Below are positions 1-8,149 of a stretch of 36,646 nucleotides of DNA, one piece after another. The stretch is from the NCBI RefSeq assembly GCF_011761305.1, contig NZ_JAAOZC010000013.1, forward strand, positions 1 through 36,646, in the 5' to 3' direction. The translations under genes were made by a program, and so were the position numbers. Every line of letters starts with the position of its first letter. Position 1 is the stretch's first letter. The stretch is from Sphingomonas vulcanisoli (GTDB lineage: Bacteria; Pseudomonadota; Alphaproteobacteria; Sphingomonadales; Sphingomonadaceae). The notes beneath the pieces are model-generated. The model had not been told where the DNA came from. It saw only the letters and a program-made list of their open reading frames with translations, and searched no databases.

Positions 1-103
1 CGTAGCGCTTGATACCCATGATGCCCCCGCAAATCGCGGTACCTCATGAATCAGACATCACGCCAAATGGAAATCCTGAATGTCGATACAGCCTAAGACC
101 AAA

Positions 104-134
104 AACCCCCGGGCGCTGATGCGTCCCGGGGGTT
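104..134 (-). terminator. Rho-independent terminator of flagellin gene
   Basis: A perfect 10-bp stem (AACCCCCGGG at 104-113 pairing with CCCGGGGGTT at 125-134, 11-nt loop). Read on the minus strand it is followed at once by TTTTT (105-101). It lies about 50 nt after the flagellin stop codon, the expected place for its terminator. Confidence 0.85.
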
Positions 135-185
135 CTCTTGGCCCCTCTCGCCGGAGCCCGCTGGAAGGGGTCTTGGACCCTCTCT

Positions 186-998
186 TTACTTCAGCAGGGT
201 GAGCACGTTCTGCGAGCTCTGATTGGCCTGGGCCAGCATCGCTGTCGAAGCCTGCGACAGGATCTGTGCCTTGGCGAGCGCGCTCGTCTCGGTGCTGTAG
301 TCCGCATCCTGGATCTGCGAGCGTGCCTGGCTGAGGTTGGTCACGTTGCTCGTCAGATTGTTGACCACCGAGTTGAGGCGGCTTTCGGCGGCGCCGAACT
401 TCGCCTGCTTGCCCGAAACCGTGCCGATCAGCGTATCGACCGACGTCAGCGCGGCCGATGCGCCGGTGGTGAGATCGACCGAAGACACCGCTGACAGATC
501 GAGCTGCGTGAAGTCCATGTCGACCGTGTCGGAGGCCGAAGCGCCGGTCTGGATCGTCACGGTGCCCGAGGAGCCCGCCGCACCGCTGAACAGCGCGATG
601 CCGTTGAACTTGGTGTTCGACGTGACCGAGGTGATCTGCGAGGCGAGCTGCGAAACTTCGCTCTGCAGATTGGTCTTGTCGCTCGAAGAGTAAGTGCCGC
701 TCGAAGCCTCGACCGCCAGCTCACGGATGCGCTGGAGCATGTTGGTGACTTCGGACAGCGCGCCATCGGCGGTCTGCGCCATGGAGATGCCGTCGTTGGA
801 GTTACGGATCGCCTGGTTCATGCCGGTGATCTGCGATGTCATCGAATTGGCGATGGCAAGGCCAGCGGCGTCGTCCTGGGCGCTGTTGATGCGCTTGCCG
901 CTCGACAGGCGCTGCATTGCCTGGCTGAGGGCCGCATCGGCCATCCGGCTGCCGTTCTGGGCGCGGAGTGCGCTCACGTTGGTGTTGATAACAGTCAT
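186..998 (-). CDS. fliC: Flagellin
   Basis: Filament subunit, 270 residues, exported by the flagellar type III system. The conserved N-terminal D0/D1 region is clear (begins MTVINTNVSALRAQN, then RLSSGKRINSAQDDAAGLAI), as is the C-terminal D1/D0 region ending in LAQANQSSQNVLTLLK. The middle is short and serine/threonine-rich, so the outer D2/D3 domains are essentially absent, as in many alphaproteobacterial flagellins. The start at 998 has a good ribosome binding site (AAGGAAAGAG, 3-4 nt before the ATG on the minus strand). The gene diverges from the sigma-54 activator and is followed by a strong terminator. A sigma-28-like promoter candidate lies about 65-90 nt upstream. Several flagellins are common in this group, and no second copy is in the window. 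Confidence 0.97.
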   Translation of the reverse strand: MTVINTNVSALRAQNGSRMADAALSQAMQRLSSGKRINSAQDDAAGLAIANSMTSQITGMNQAIRNSNDGISMAQTADGALSEVTNMLQRIRELAVEASSGTYSSSDKTNLQSEVSQLASQITSVTSNTKFNGIALFSGAAGSSGTVTIQTGASASDTVDMDFTQLDLSAVSSVDLTTGASAALTSVDTLIGTVSGKQAKFGAAESRLNSVVNNLTSNVTNLSQARSQIQDADYSTETSALAKAQILSQASTAMLAQANQSSQNVLTLLK

Positions 999-1062
999 TT
1001 ACTCTTTCCTTTCCCGCTCAAACTCTGGCGAGACCGAGAGGCCCTTGTCCGCCACGAAGCCG

Positions 1063-1089
1063 ATAACGACAGGGTTAGCGGGGGCTTTA
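1063..1089 (-). promoter_or_regulatory. Candidate sigma-28 type promoter of fliC
   Basis: On the minus strand TAAAGC (1089-1084) is followed by 13 nt and GTCGTTAT (1070-1063). This resembles the flagellar sigma-28 pattern TAAA-N15-GCCGATAA: the -35 core matches, the -10 matches 5 of 8, and the spacing is exact. The start of transcription would leave a leader of about 60 nt containing the flagellin ribosome binding site. A closely similar arrangement precedes fliD. No sigma-28 gene is in the window, so the sigma factor is inferred. Confidence 0.4.
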
Positions 1090-1189
1090 ACTACAAATTT
1101 CGGGAAGGCCGGATTTGGCGGGCACAGGGCCCGATCCCTTACGTGCGGGCCATGCGCGAGGGTACGCGCACCCGTGATACCCGCGCGTT

Positions 1190-1218
1190 CCTTTTAAGGG
1201 TTCGGCCTTTTAAGGGTT
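1190..1218. repeat. Two 16-bp direct repeats in fliC/flbD intergenic region
   Basis: The unit CCTTTTAAGGGTT occurs at 1190-1202 and 1206-1218, a period of 16 bases. Each copy contains a TTAA; with the next TTAA at 1225 these are spaced 16 and 15 bases apart. This is the only AT-rich stretch of the 300-bp divergent region, so it may be a regulator-binding or promoter region. The regulator is unknown. Confidence 0.6.
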
Positions 1219-1224
1219 TGGTAG

Positions 1225-1240
1225 TTAATCTTGACGTAAC
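1225..1240 (+). promoter_or_regulatory. CtrA-like box upstream of flbD
   Basis: TTAA-TCTTGAC-GTAAC matches the CtrA consensus TTAA-N7-TTAAC with one mismatch. It lies about 60 nt before the activator's start codon, a typical position for control of an early flagellar regulator. ctrA itself is in this window at 30330-31031. The match is imperfect, so this is a candidate only. Confidence 0.4.
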
Positions 1241-1298
1241 CCTGCTTGGTCAGCCGGCGGTAAGATTTTCGCCGGCCTGTAAATCGGGGTGTTCGAAC

Positions 1299-2582
1299 AT
1301 GGCGAACCTAGGGCTGAGCGAAGGGGCGGCGATCCACCATCCGATGCTGGCCGCCTGGCTGGCCGGCGTCGGAATCGAGGTTAACCGCATCGCCGCCGAT
1401 GCGCCCGCGCACCGCGACGATATCCGCATCCTGGACATTGGTGAGCGGTCGTTCGCCCGCCACCGCGATCTGATCGTCGGCGCCACCGATGGCGGCCCCA
1501 GCTACAAGGCGATGGCCAATGGCCATCCCGCCGAAATCCATTTCGGTTTCGAGGACGCCGCCTTCGGCCATGCGCTGATCGCCGAACTCGTCCGTCCTGA
1601 AGCACGCCCCGCGGTCGGTGAGCCCGAGAGCGCAGCGTTCATCAGCCTGGTCGCGCGCATCGCCAAGGCGGATGCGACCCTGCTGGTCCTCGGCGAGACC
1701 GGCACGGGCAAGGAGGGCATCGCCCGCTTCTGCCACACCGTCTCCCGCCGCGCCGACAAGCCCTTCGTGGCGGTCAACTGCGCCGCGCTTCCCGAAACGA
1801 TGCTCGAGGCGATTCTGTTCGGCCACCAGAAGGGCAGCTTCACCGGCGCCGGCGGCGCCAGCGAGGGCCTGTTCCGTGCCGCCGACGGCGGCACCCTGCT
1901 GCTCGACGAGATCGCCGAGCTGCCGCTCGCGCTGCAATCCAAACTGCTCCGCGCCATCCAGGAGCGCGAAGTGCTCCCGGTCGGCGCGACCGTGCCGGTC
2001 AAGGTGGATGTCCGCATAATCGCCGCCGCCAACCGCGAGCTGGCCGAGGAAGTCGCCGAGGGCCGCTTCCGCGCCGATCTCTACTGGCGGCTGAACGTCA
2101 TGCCGCTGATGCTGCGCCCGCTCGCCGAGCGCCGCCTCGACGTCCGCGCGATCACCGCCAATCTGATGCTGCGCCACTTCCAGCCCGGCGAGGCCTTCCC
2201 TTGGCCGACCGCGCAGGCGCTCGATCGGCTGATGGCGCATGGCTGGCCGGGCAACGTCCGCGAACTCGACAATGTCCTCCAGCGCGCGATGCTGCTCAGG
2301 AGCGGCGACCGGATCGAGGCGAGCGATCTGGCGATCGAGGCCGGCACGCTGGCCGCCGCCGCGCAGGTCCGCCGCACCGGCGTCGCCGCGCCGACCGCCA
2401 CCCCCGCCGTTGCGAACGCTGCCCCGCGCCTCGCCGATGTCGCCCGCGCCAGCGAAGCGCGGCTGATCGAGGAGGCGCTGGAAGCCTGCAACGGCCACCG
2501 GCTGCGCGCTGCCGAGCGGCTGGGGATCAGCGAGCGCACGCTCCGCTACCGCCTCGCCGACATGCGGCGGATGGCGGCGTGA
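1299..2582 (+). CDS. flbD: Sigma-54-dependent flagellar transcriptional activator (FlbD/FleQ type)
   Basis: Probable enhancer-binding protein that activates sigma-54 promoters of flagellar genes; 427 residues from the ATG at 1299. The frame is open upstream to 1143, but that part is promoter DNA without coding character, and GGGG lies 9 nt before the chosen ATG. AAA+ domain about 105-350: Walker A GETGTGKE (132-139), a sigma-54 contact loop GSFTGA (179-184) instead of the usual GAFTGA, Walker B GGTLLLDE (197-204), and RADLYWRLNV with the arginine finger (258-267). A Fis-type helix-turn-helix is at about 399-420. The first ~105 residues do not look like an intact receiver: I see no clear phosphoacceptor aspartate. 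Its position between fliC and fliE supports a flagellar role; the exact orthology (FlbD versus FleQ) is inferred. Confidence 0.85.
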   Translation: MANLGLSEGAAIHHPMLAAWLAGVGIEVNRIAADAPAHRDDIRILDIGERSFARHRDLIVGATDGGPSYKAMANGHPAEIHFGFEDAAFGHALIAELVRPEARPAVGEPESAAFISLVARIAKADATLLVLGETGTGKEGIARFCHTVSRRADKPFVAVNCAALPETMLEAILFGHQKGSFTGAGGASEGLFRAADGGTLLLDEIAELPLALQSKLLRAIQEREVLPVGATVPVKVDVRIIAAANRELAEEVAEGRFRADLYWRLNVMPLMLRPLAERRLDVRAITANLMLRHFQPGEAFPWPTAQALDRLMAHGWPGNVRELDNVLQRAMLLRSGDRIEASDLAIEAGTLAAAAQVRRTGVAAPTATPAVANAAPRLADVARASEARLIEEALEACNGHRLRAAERLGISERTLRYRLADMRRMAA

Positions 2583-2612
2583 TGCACCTTCTGCCCTTCT
2601 TTTCCGGTCAGG

Positions 2613-2685
2613 CTGAGCTTGTCGAAGCCTCGTCCTTTCTCTTCAGCGCTCCGCTGGAAGAGAAGCAGCCCTTCGACAAGCTCAG
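2613..2685. repeat. REP-like palindromic element before fliE
   Basis: A 15-bp perfect inverted repeat: CTGAGCTTGTCGAAG (2613-2627) and CTTCGACAAGCTCAG (2671-2685). Inside it is a second, imperfect stem formed by TCTCTTCAGCG and CGCTGGAAGAGA. The outer arms are of a type I recall as frequent in sphingomonad genomes. It fills most of the 133-nt gap between flbD and fliE and ends 30 nt before the fliE start, so it could form a large stem in the fliE leader. Confidence 0.75.
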
Positions 2686-2715
2686 GGCGAACGGCTTCGG
2701 CGGTGGAGAGGCGCG

Positions 2716-3072
2716 ATGACCGCGATCACCCCCGCCAGCCTGTTGCAGATGCGCTCCGCCATCCTGCAGCAGAACAGCGCGCTGCAAAAGGCGGCGTCCT
2801 CCGCCGTCTCGGGCGTCGGCGCTGTCGATCCGGCGCAGGCAAATACACAACAGACCAGCTTTGCCGGCGCGATGAACAGCGCGCTGCAGCAGGTCAACAG
2901 CCTCCAATCCAAGGCCGAAACCGCCAGCACCGCCTACGAAAAGGGCGAGACCACCGATATCGCCTCGGTGATGCTGGCGCGCGAGCAGGCCTCGGTCGGC
3001 TTCCAGGCGACCCTGCAAGTCCGCAACAAACTCCTGTCCGCGTACAAGGACATCATGAGCATGCCGGTCTGA
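2716..3072 (+). CDS. fliE: Flagellar hook-basal body adaptor protein FliE
   Basis: Joins the MS ring to the rod and is an early export substrate. 118 residues, close to the family's usual 100-115. The C-terminal half carries the family signature: FAGAMNSALQQVNSLQSKAE, then a KGETTDIASVMLAREQASVGFQATLQVRNKLLSAYKDIMSMPV-type end (this tail spans residues 76-118). The start at 2716 is preceded by GGAGAGG at a suitable distance. fliF starts one base after its stop codon, so the pair is co-translated. Confidence 0.95.
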   Translation: MTAITPASLLQMRSAILQQNSALQKAASSAVSGVGAVDPAQANTQQTSFAGAMNSALQQVNSLQSKAETASTAYEKGETTDIASVMLAREQASVGFQATLQVRNKLLSAYKDIMSMPV

Positions 3073-3073
3073 T

Positions 3074-4780
3074 ATGAGCGAAAACGCCCTTACCACAGCG
3101 CCCGCCGCTGCCCCCCGCGTCACCATCCCCCAGACCGGCCCCGCTTTGGAACGGGTGAAGACCTTCGCGCGCCAGCCGGCGGTGGCGAAGAGCCTGCCGT
3201 TGCTTGGCATCCTCGTTGCGGTGGCGATCGCTGCCTCGGCCTGGATGACCTTCGCGACGGGCCCGCAGCGTGATCTCTTCACCGGGCTCGGCGATGCCGA
3301 CAAGGCGGCGATGGCCGATCAGCTCAAGAGCGGCGGGATCAAGTACAGCCTCGATCGCGATACCGGCGCGATCAGCGTTTCCGAGAGCGATTACTACCGC
3401 GCCAAGATGCTGCTCGCCCAGGCCGGCCTGCCCAAGAGCGCGCCCGACGGCGATTCGCTGATTTCCAGCCTGCCGATGGGCGCCAGCCGCGCGGTGGAGG
3501 GAGAGCGCCTGCGCCAGAGCCGCGAGATGGATCTCGCGCGGACGATCGAGGCGATCGATGCGGTGGAAAGCGCCAAGGTCCACCTCGCCGCCGAACAGCA
3601 GAGCGTCTTCGTCCGAGACAATGCCCCCGCCTCCGCATCGGTGATGCTGCGCATCCGCCAGGGCCGCGCGCTCTCCGACGGCCAGACGCAGGCGATCGTC
3701 AATCTCATCGCCTCCTCGGTGCCCGGCCTTTCGCCGGACAATGTCTCGGTCGTCGACCAGAGCGGGCATCTGCTATCGCGCAACGGCGGCGGCGATGGCG
3801 CCGCCGATCGCCAGGTCGAGCTCCAGCAGAAGATCGAGCAGCGCTATCAGGACCAGATCGCCAAGCTGTTGACGCCTTTGGTCGGCGCCGACGGCTTCAC
3901 CAGCGAAGTCCACGCCGATCTCGATTTCGCCGAGACCCAGGCGACGCGCGAAAGTTTCCCCAAGGATACCGCCGTGCTGGCGCGCGAACAGGGCGGTTGG
4001 GCGAACGACGCCGCCAACGGGCAAGCGCCCGCCGGCGGCATTCCCGGCGCGATCGCCAACCAGCCGCCGACCAGCCCGCAGGTCTCGGCCACGCCGACAC
4101 CCGGCCTGGCCCCCGGCGCAACGCCGCAAGCGGGCACCACCGCCGCCGCGGCCGCGAGCAAGACCAGCGAAAATTACGACCGCAGCTACCAGCTCGGGCA
4201 TGAGGTTTCGGTCACCAAAAATCCGGTGGGCTCGATAAAGCGGCTGTCCGTCGCGATCGCGCTCAAGGAAGGCGCCAAGCCGCGCGGTGTCGCCGAAATG
4301 GCGCAGCTGGAGCAGCTGTTGAAGGGCGGCGTCGGCTTCGATCAGGCGCGCGGCGATCAGTTCGCCCTTTCCTCGCGCAGCTTCGTGGATATGACGACCG
4401 CCGCCGACAAGGCGAAATGGTATGAGGCGAGTTGGGTCGGCATCGCCGCCCGCAACGTCACCGGCCTGATCATCGCGCTGCTCCTCTTCTTCGGGGTGGT
4501 GAAGCCGCTTAGCAAGAAATTGCTGGCGTCCAGCCCCGCCGATGCGGGCGCCGCCGGTGGCGACCGTCCGGCGATCGGCAATGAGATCGCAGCGGCGCTC
4601 GCCAATCAGGCGGTCGCCGATCCCAGCCGCCCGGTGACGCTCGACATGATCGAGGCCGCGCCGGGCTATTCGGATCGCGCCGCCCTGATCCGCAATTTCG
4701 TCCGTCAGGATCCGGCGCGCGCCGCGCTGGTCGTCCGCGATCTGATCCGCGCCGATATGCCGGGGGCCGTCGATGGTTGA
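3074..4780 (+). CDS. fliF: Flagellar MS-ring protein FliF
   Basis: Inner-membrane ring on which the rotor and export gate assemble; 568 residues. The first membrane segment is at about 42-62 (LPLLGILVAVAIAASAWMTF), followed by the secretin/YscJ-like ring-building modules (GGIKYSLD, MLLAQAGLP, EGERLRQSREMDLARTIEAI and VKVHLA-like signatures). A low-complexity alanine/proline stretch lies at about 315-360. A second membrane segment (about 453-478) precedes a C-terminal cytoplasmic tail whose last ~40 residues form the FliG-binding part. Its stop codon overlaps the fliG start by 8 nt. Confidence 0.96.
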   Translation: MSENALTTAPAAAPRVTIPQTGPALERVKTFARQPAVAKSLPLLGILVAVAIAASAWMTFATGPQRDLFTGLGDADKAAMADQLKSGGIKYSLDRDTGAISVSESDYYRAKMLLAQAGLPKSAPDGDSLISSLPMGASRAVEGERLRQSREMDLARTIEAIDAVESAKVHLAAEQQSVFVRDNAPASASVMLRIRQGRALSDGQTQAIVNLIASSVPGLSPDNVSVVDQSGHLLSRNGGGDGAADRQVELQQKIEQRYQDQIAKLLTPLVGADGFTSEVHADLDFAETQATRESFPKDTAVLAREQGGWANDAANGQAPAGGIPGAIANQPPTSPQVSATPTPGLAPGATPQAGTTAAAAASKTSENYDRSYQLGHEVSVTKNPVGSIKRLSVAIALKEGAKPRGVAEMAQLEQLLKGGVGFDQARGDQFALSSRSFVDMTTAADKAKWYEASWVGIAARNVTGLIIALLLFFGVVKPLSKKLLASSPADAGAAGGDRPAIGNEIAAALANQAVADPSRPVTLDMIEAAPGYSDRAALIRNFVRQDPARAALVVRDLIRADMPGAVDG

Positions 4781-5807
4781 GCAGACCCCCGTACCGGCAA
4801 CCGACTCCTCCCCCGCCAGCGGCAGCGAGATCGCCGCGATCATGCTGATGCTGCTCGAAGAATCGGAAGCCGCCGAAGTGATCGGCCGGCTCGATCCCGA
4901 AGAGGTCGAGCGGCTCGGCGCATCGATGTTCTCGGTCGCCGACGTCTCCGAACGCGAGATCAACTCGGTGCTCGATGAATTCGTGCGCCGCGCCAAATCC
5001 CGGACCACGCTGGGCTTCGCCGCCGACAGCCAGATTCGTGGCATGATGGAGCGCGCGCTCGGCCCCGATCGCGCCGCGCCGATCCTCGGCCGCATCCGCC
5101 CGGTCAATCAACCGCAGGCGCTCGATTCGCTCAAGTGGATGGAGCCCGCGACGATCGCCTCGCTGGTCGAAGGCGAGCATCCGCAGCTGATCGCGCTCGT
5201 CCTCGCCCATCTCGCGCCGGAGCGCGCCGCCGAGGTGCTGCAGATGCTGCCCGAGGACATGCAGACGCCGATCATCCAGCGCGTCGCGACGCTCGGCCCC
5301 GTTTCGCCCGAGGCGATCGAGGATATCGAACGGCTGCTGACCCGCCCGCTGCGCCGCCCCCAATCCGCCGCTATCGGCCGCCCGCGCGGCGGCGTCAGCG
5401 AGGCGGCGCAGATCGTCAACAACAGCCGCAAGGCCTCCGAACAACGCATCCTCAAGGCGCTGCAGAAGCTCGACAAGAATCTCGCGCGCTCGATCGAGGA
5501 CGAGATGTTCGTGTTCGAGAATCTCAACGCGCTGGACGACAAGAATCTCGGCATGCTGCTCCGCGCGGTCGAAAGCGACATCCTCGTCGTCAGCCTCAAG
5601 GGCGCCGACGAACGGCTCAAGGCGCGCATGTTCGGCTGCATGTCCAGCCGCGCCGCGCAATCGATCCAGGATGCGATCACCGACAAGGGCCCGATGCGGA
5701 TGGCCGATGTCCAGATCGCGCAGAAGGAAATGCTGTCCATCGCCCGTCGTCTCGCGGCCGAGGGCACGATCAACCTCGGCGGCAAGGGCGACGATGATTA
5801 TGTTTGA
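4773..5807 (+). CDS. fliG: Flagellar motor switch protein FliG
   Basis: Rotor protein that contacts the stator and sets rotation direction; 344 residues, the normal length. The N-terminal domain that binds FliF is at about 15-110, the middle domain contains the EHPQ motif (GEHPQLIALVLAHL, about residue 131), and the C-terminal domain carries the charged torque helix (DDKNLGMLLRAVESD, ADERLKARMFGCMSSRAAQ). It overlaps fliF upstream by 8 nt and fliH downstream by about 14 nt, so translation is probably coupled through the whole string. Confidence 0.96.
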   Translation: MVEQTPVPATDSSPASGSEIAAIMLMLLEESEAAEVIGRLDPEEVERLGASMFSVADVSEREINSVLDEFVRRAKSRTTLGFAADSQIRGMMERALGPDRAAPILGRIRPVNQPQALDSLKWMEPATIASLVEGEHPQLIALVLAHLAPERAAEVLQMLPEDMQTPIIQRVATLGPVSPEAIEDIERLLTRPLRRPQSAAIGRPRGGVSEAAQIVNNSRKASEQRILKALQKLDKNLARSIEDEMFVFENLNALDDKNLGMLLRAVESDILVVSLKGADERLKARMFGCMSSRAAQSIQDAITDKGPMRMADVQIAQKEMLSIARRLAAEGTINLGGKGDDDYV

Positions 5808-6405
5808 ACGCCGTTTCTCCGAAGCCTTCGACAATGCCGAGCGCGTCCCCGTCTGGACGCGCCCGAACAGCCCCAAGTTCACCGCCTTCGCCACCACGCC
5901 GGGCGCGCACGTCGGCGATTTCCATGCACCGCCGCCGCCCGATCCGGGGATCGAGGAATATGCGCGCGGTTTTCAGGATGGGTATGCCGCGGCCCACGCC
6001 GCTGCCTCCGCAGATACCGGCGGCCTCGATCGGCTGGCGGCGGCGCTCGGCAACCTCACCACCGAATCGCCGGCGGCGTTGGGGACGATGCTCGCCGAAA
6101 GCGTGATGCGGCTGGTGCGTCAGGTGGTCGGCGAGGTGACGCTGGACGCAACCGTGATCGCCGAGCGCGCGCATGCCGTCGCGGCGATCGTCGCCGATGA
6201 AGCCTTGCCCGCCCGGCTGCGGATGCACCCCGAGGACGTCGCGCGGATGGAGGGCGTGCCGAGCCCGCTCGATATCGTGCCCGATGCTTCGCTCAAGCCC
6301 GGAACCGTCGTCGCAGAAACCGCCAACGGACTGGTCGAGGATGGCCCCGCCGTCCGCCTCGAACGGCTGCGCGCCGCGCTCGATGCGATGGCCAGCCGCC
6401 GGTGA
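5794..6405 (+). CDS. fliH: Flagellar export ATPase regulator FliH (divergent)
   Basis: Likely negative regulator and peripheral stalk of the FliI ATPase. 203 residues from the ATG at 5794; an ATG at 5800 is an equal alternative. AAGGGC lies 5 nt before the first. Recognition rests mainly on position between fliG and fliI, length, and a typical FliH pattern: an N-terminal EEYARGFQDGYAAA (Gly/Ala-rich helix, about 46-59) and a C-terminal V-ATPase E-subunit-like domain (VRQVVGEVTLDATVIAERA, MHPEDVARMEG). The sequence is weakly conserved, as usual for FliH. The stop overlaps the fliI start by 4 nt. Confidence 0.85.
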   Translation: MIMFERRFSEAFDNAERVPVWTRPNSPKFTAFATTPGAHVGDFHAPPPPDPGIEEYARGFQDGYAAAHAAASADTGGLDRLAAALGNLTTESPAALGTMLAESVMRLVRQVVGEVTLDATVIAERAHAVAAIVADEALPARLRMHPEDVARMEGVPSPLDIVPDASLKPGTVVAETANGLVEDGPAVRLERLRAALDAMASRR

Positions 6406-7730
6406 GCCTGGCTGCACGCGCCTCGGCGCTGCTTGAGGCGGTTGATCTCGGCTCGATCCAGCCACGACGCATCGGTCGCCTTGCCTCATTCGATGGGCTG
6501 ATGCTGGAGGCAACGGGTTTTCCGGAGCCGGTCGGCGCCAACGCGCGCGTGATCGATGCCGATGGCCATGCCGCGCTCGCCGAGGTCGTCGGCTTTCGCG
6601 GCGACCGCACCTTGCTGATGGCGCTCGATGCCGATGCCCCGCACAGCTGCGGCGCGCGCGTCGAGCCCGATCGGCGCGGCACCAACGTCGATGTCGGGCC
6701 GCAATTGCTTGGCCGCGTCGTCGATGCGTTGGGCCATCCTCTCGACGGGCTCGGTCCGATTCAGACCAAGGCGCGCTGGCCGCTGGCGGGCAAGCGCCAG
6801 AATCCGCTCGATCGCGCGCGCGTCACTCAGCCGTTCGATACGGGCGTCCGCGCGATCAACGCGATGCTCACCGCCGGCGTCGGCCAGCGGATCGCGATCG
6901 TCGCCGGCTCCGGCGTCGGCAAATCGGTGCTGATGGGGCAGATCCTCGAAGGCGCCGAAGCCGATGTGATCGTGGTCGGCCTGGTCGGTGAACGCAGCCG
7001 TGAAGTCAGCGATTTCCTCGCGACCAAGATCGGCCCGGACATCAAATCGAAGACCGCCGTGGTCGCAGTCCCCGCCGATCACCCGCCGATCCTGCGCCTG
7101 CGCGCCGCGATGCGCGCCACCGCGATCGCCGAATATTTCCGGGATCAGGGTTTGCGCGTGCTGCTGCTGATCGATTCGCTCACCCGCGTCGCGCACGCCC
7201 AGCGCGAGATCGGGCTCAGCCTCGGCGAGCCGCCGACGATGAAGGGATATCCGCCCTCCGCGCTCGGCCTGATCCCCCGCCTAATCGAGCGCGCGGGCGC
7301 CGACGCGCTGACCGGCGGATCGATCACCGCGCTCTACACCGTACTCGCCGATGGCGACGACACCACCGACGATCCGATTGTCGATACCGCGCGCGCGATC
7401 GTCGACGGGCATATCGTGCTGACTCGCTCGCTGGCCGAGCAGGGCGTTTTCCCGGCGATCGATATCGGCAAATCGCTGAGCCGCGTGATGGCCGATATTG
7501 TCGGCCCCGAGCATACCGCGGCGGCGCGCACTTTGCGTTTGCTTTGGAGCACTTATGAGGAAAATCGCGACCTGATCCTGATGGGCGCCTATAAGGCCGG
7601 CAGCGATCCCGCGATCGATGCGGCGGTCGCGCACCGCCAGCTCATCCTGAATTTTTTGCGCCAGGATCAGCGCGAGACCGTCGATCTTAACGCATCGGTT
7701 ACCACGTTAGTGGATAACTTCGGTGCATGA
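6402..7730 (+). CDS. fliI: Flagellum-specific export ATPase FliI
   Basis: F1-beta-like ATPase that energises export of rod, hook and filament subunits at the cytoplasmic side; 442 residues. GTG start overlapping fliH (GTGA). Walker A AGSGVGKS is at about 168-175 and Walker B VLLLIDSLTRVAHAQRE at about 253-269, followed by the family's IGLSLGEPPTMKGYPPS and the GSITALYTVLADGDD segment. The C terminus is the usual export-ATPase form (LILNFLRQDQRETVDL). fliJ begins inside its stop codon. Confidence 0.97.
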   Translation: MSLAARASALLEAVDLGSIQPRRIGRLASFDGLMLEATGFPEPVGANARVIDADGHAALAEVVGFRGDRTLLMALDADAPHSCGARVEPDRRGTNVDVGPQLLGRVVDALGHPLDGLGPIQTKARWPLAGKRQNPLDRARVTQPFDTGVRAINAMLTAGVGQRIAIVAGSGVGKSVLMGQILEGAEADVIVVGLVGERSREVSDFLATKIGPDIKSKTAVVAVPADHPPILRLRAAMRATAIAEYFRDQGLRVLLLIDSLTRVAHAQREIGLSLGEPPTMKGYPPSALGLIPRLIERAGADALTGGSITALYTVLADGDDTTDDPIVDTARAIVDGHIVLTRSLAEQGVFPAIDIGKSLSRVMADIVGPEHTAAARTLRLLWSTYEENRDLILMGAYKAGSDPAIDAAVAHRQLILNFLRQDQRETVDLNASVTTLVDNFGA

Positions 7731-8149
7731 GCTCCATCGCCCAACGCCGTGCCCGTGTCGCCAGAGTGCGGCGCGTTCAGCACCTCCAGGCCGTCGGTAA
7801 CGCCGCCGAGGCGGAGGGCCGGCTGGTGCAGCTCGAGACCAGCGATCAAAGGCTGGCGGGCCTACGCAACAGCCTCGTTTCCGAATCACAGACCAATGGC
7901 GCGACGCTCGGCAGCCTTGGTGAGCTCAGCGCGCGACTCGATGATGCCCGCGTCGGGCTCGGCCGCCAGCTCGTCTCGGCCAAGCAGGCCGTCGACCTCC
8001 GCCTCGCCGAACGGCTGACCGCCAACATCGCGCGCGAAGGCGCCGAACGGCTGCAGGACCGCGCCGTCGCCGAGATGCACAAGATGATCGAGCAGCGCAT
8101 GGCCGCGAGCTTCCGCCCCGGTCTGGTGAAGGGCGGGCCCCGTGGCTGA
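7727..8149 (+). CDS. fliJ: Flagellar export stalk protein FliJ (candidate)
   Basis: Predicted central stalk of the export ATPase, joining the FliI hexamer to FlhA. 140 residues, long alpha-helical coiled-coil composition throughout (many Ala, Arg, Glu, Gln; almost no Pro). Family-level sequence signals are weak, so the call relies on length, coiled-coil character and position directly after fliI, where fliJ normally sits. It overlaps fliI by 4 nt and fliK by 8 nt. Confidence 0.8.
   Translation: MSSIAQRRARVARVRRVQHLQAVGNAAEAEGRLVQLETSDQRLAGLRNSLVSESQTNGATLGSLGELSARLDDARVGLGRQLVSAKQAVDLRLAERLTANIAREGAERLQDRAVAEMHKMIEQRMAASFRPGLVKGGPRG

Noticed and set aside
1-19. Minus-strand ATG at 19-17 (MGIKRY) running off the window start
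   Set aside because: Only six codons are visible and the only upstream support is a weak run of G; it cannot be judged as a gene.
1115-1130. Possible sigma-54 promoter (TGGC...GC with 10-nt spacing) upstream of flbD
   Set aside because: Only the GG/GC dinucleotides and a few flanking bases match, and it is 170 nt from the start codon; chance is likely at this GC content.
1253-1276. Hairpin GCCGGCG / CGCCGGC just before the flbD start
   Set aside because: A perfect 7-bp stem, but short GC palindromes are common in this genome and there is no further sign of a riboswitch or terminator.
1143-1298. In-frame N-terminal extension of the sigma-54 activator
   Set aside because: The stretch holds the repeat and CtrA-like box, its translation has no family resemblance, and a better start exists at 1299.
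1308-2498. Long minus-strand open frame opposite the sigma-54 activator (also 3773-5107, 4509-5897, 11112-12452, and plus-strand 25277-26824 opposite the TonB receptor)
   Set aside because: Overlap in antisense with well-supported genes; their products are Arg/Gly/Asp/His-rich without any family motif, as expected of non-coding frames in GC-rich DNA.
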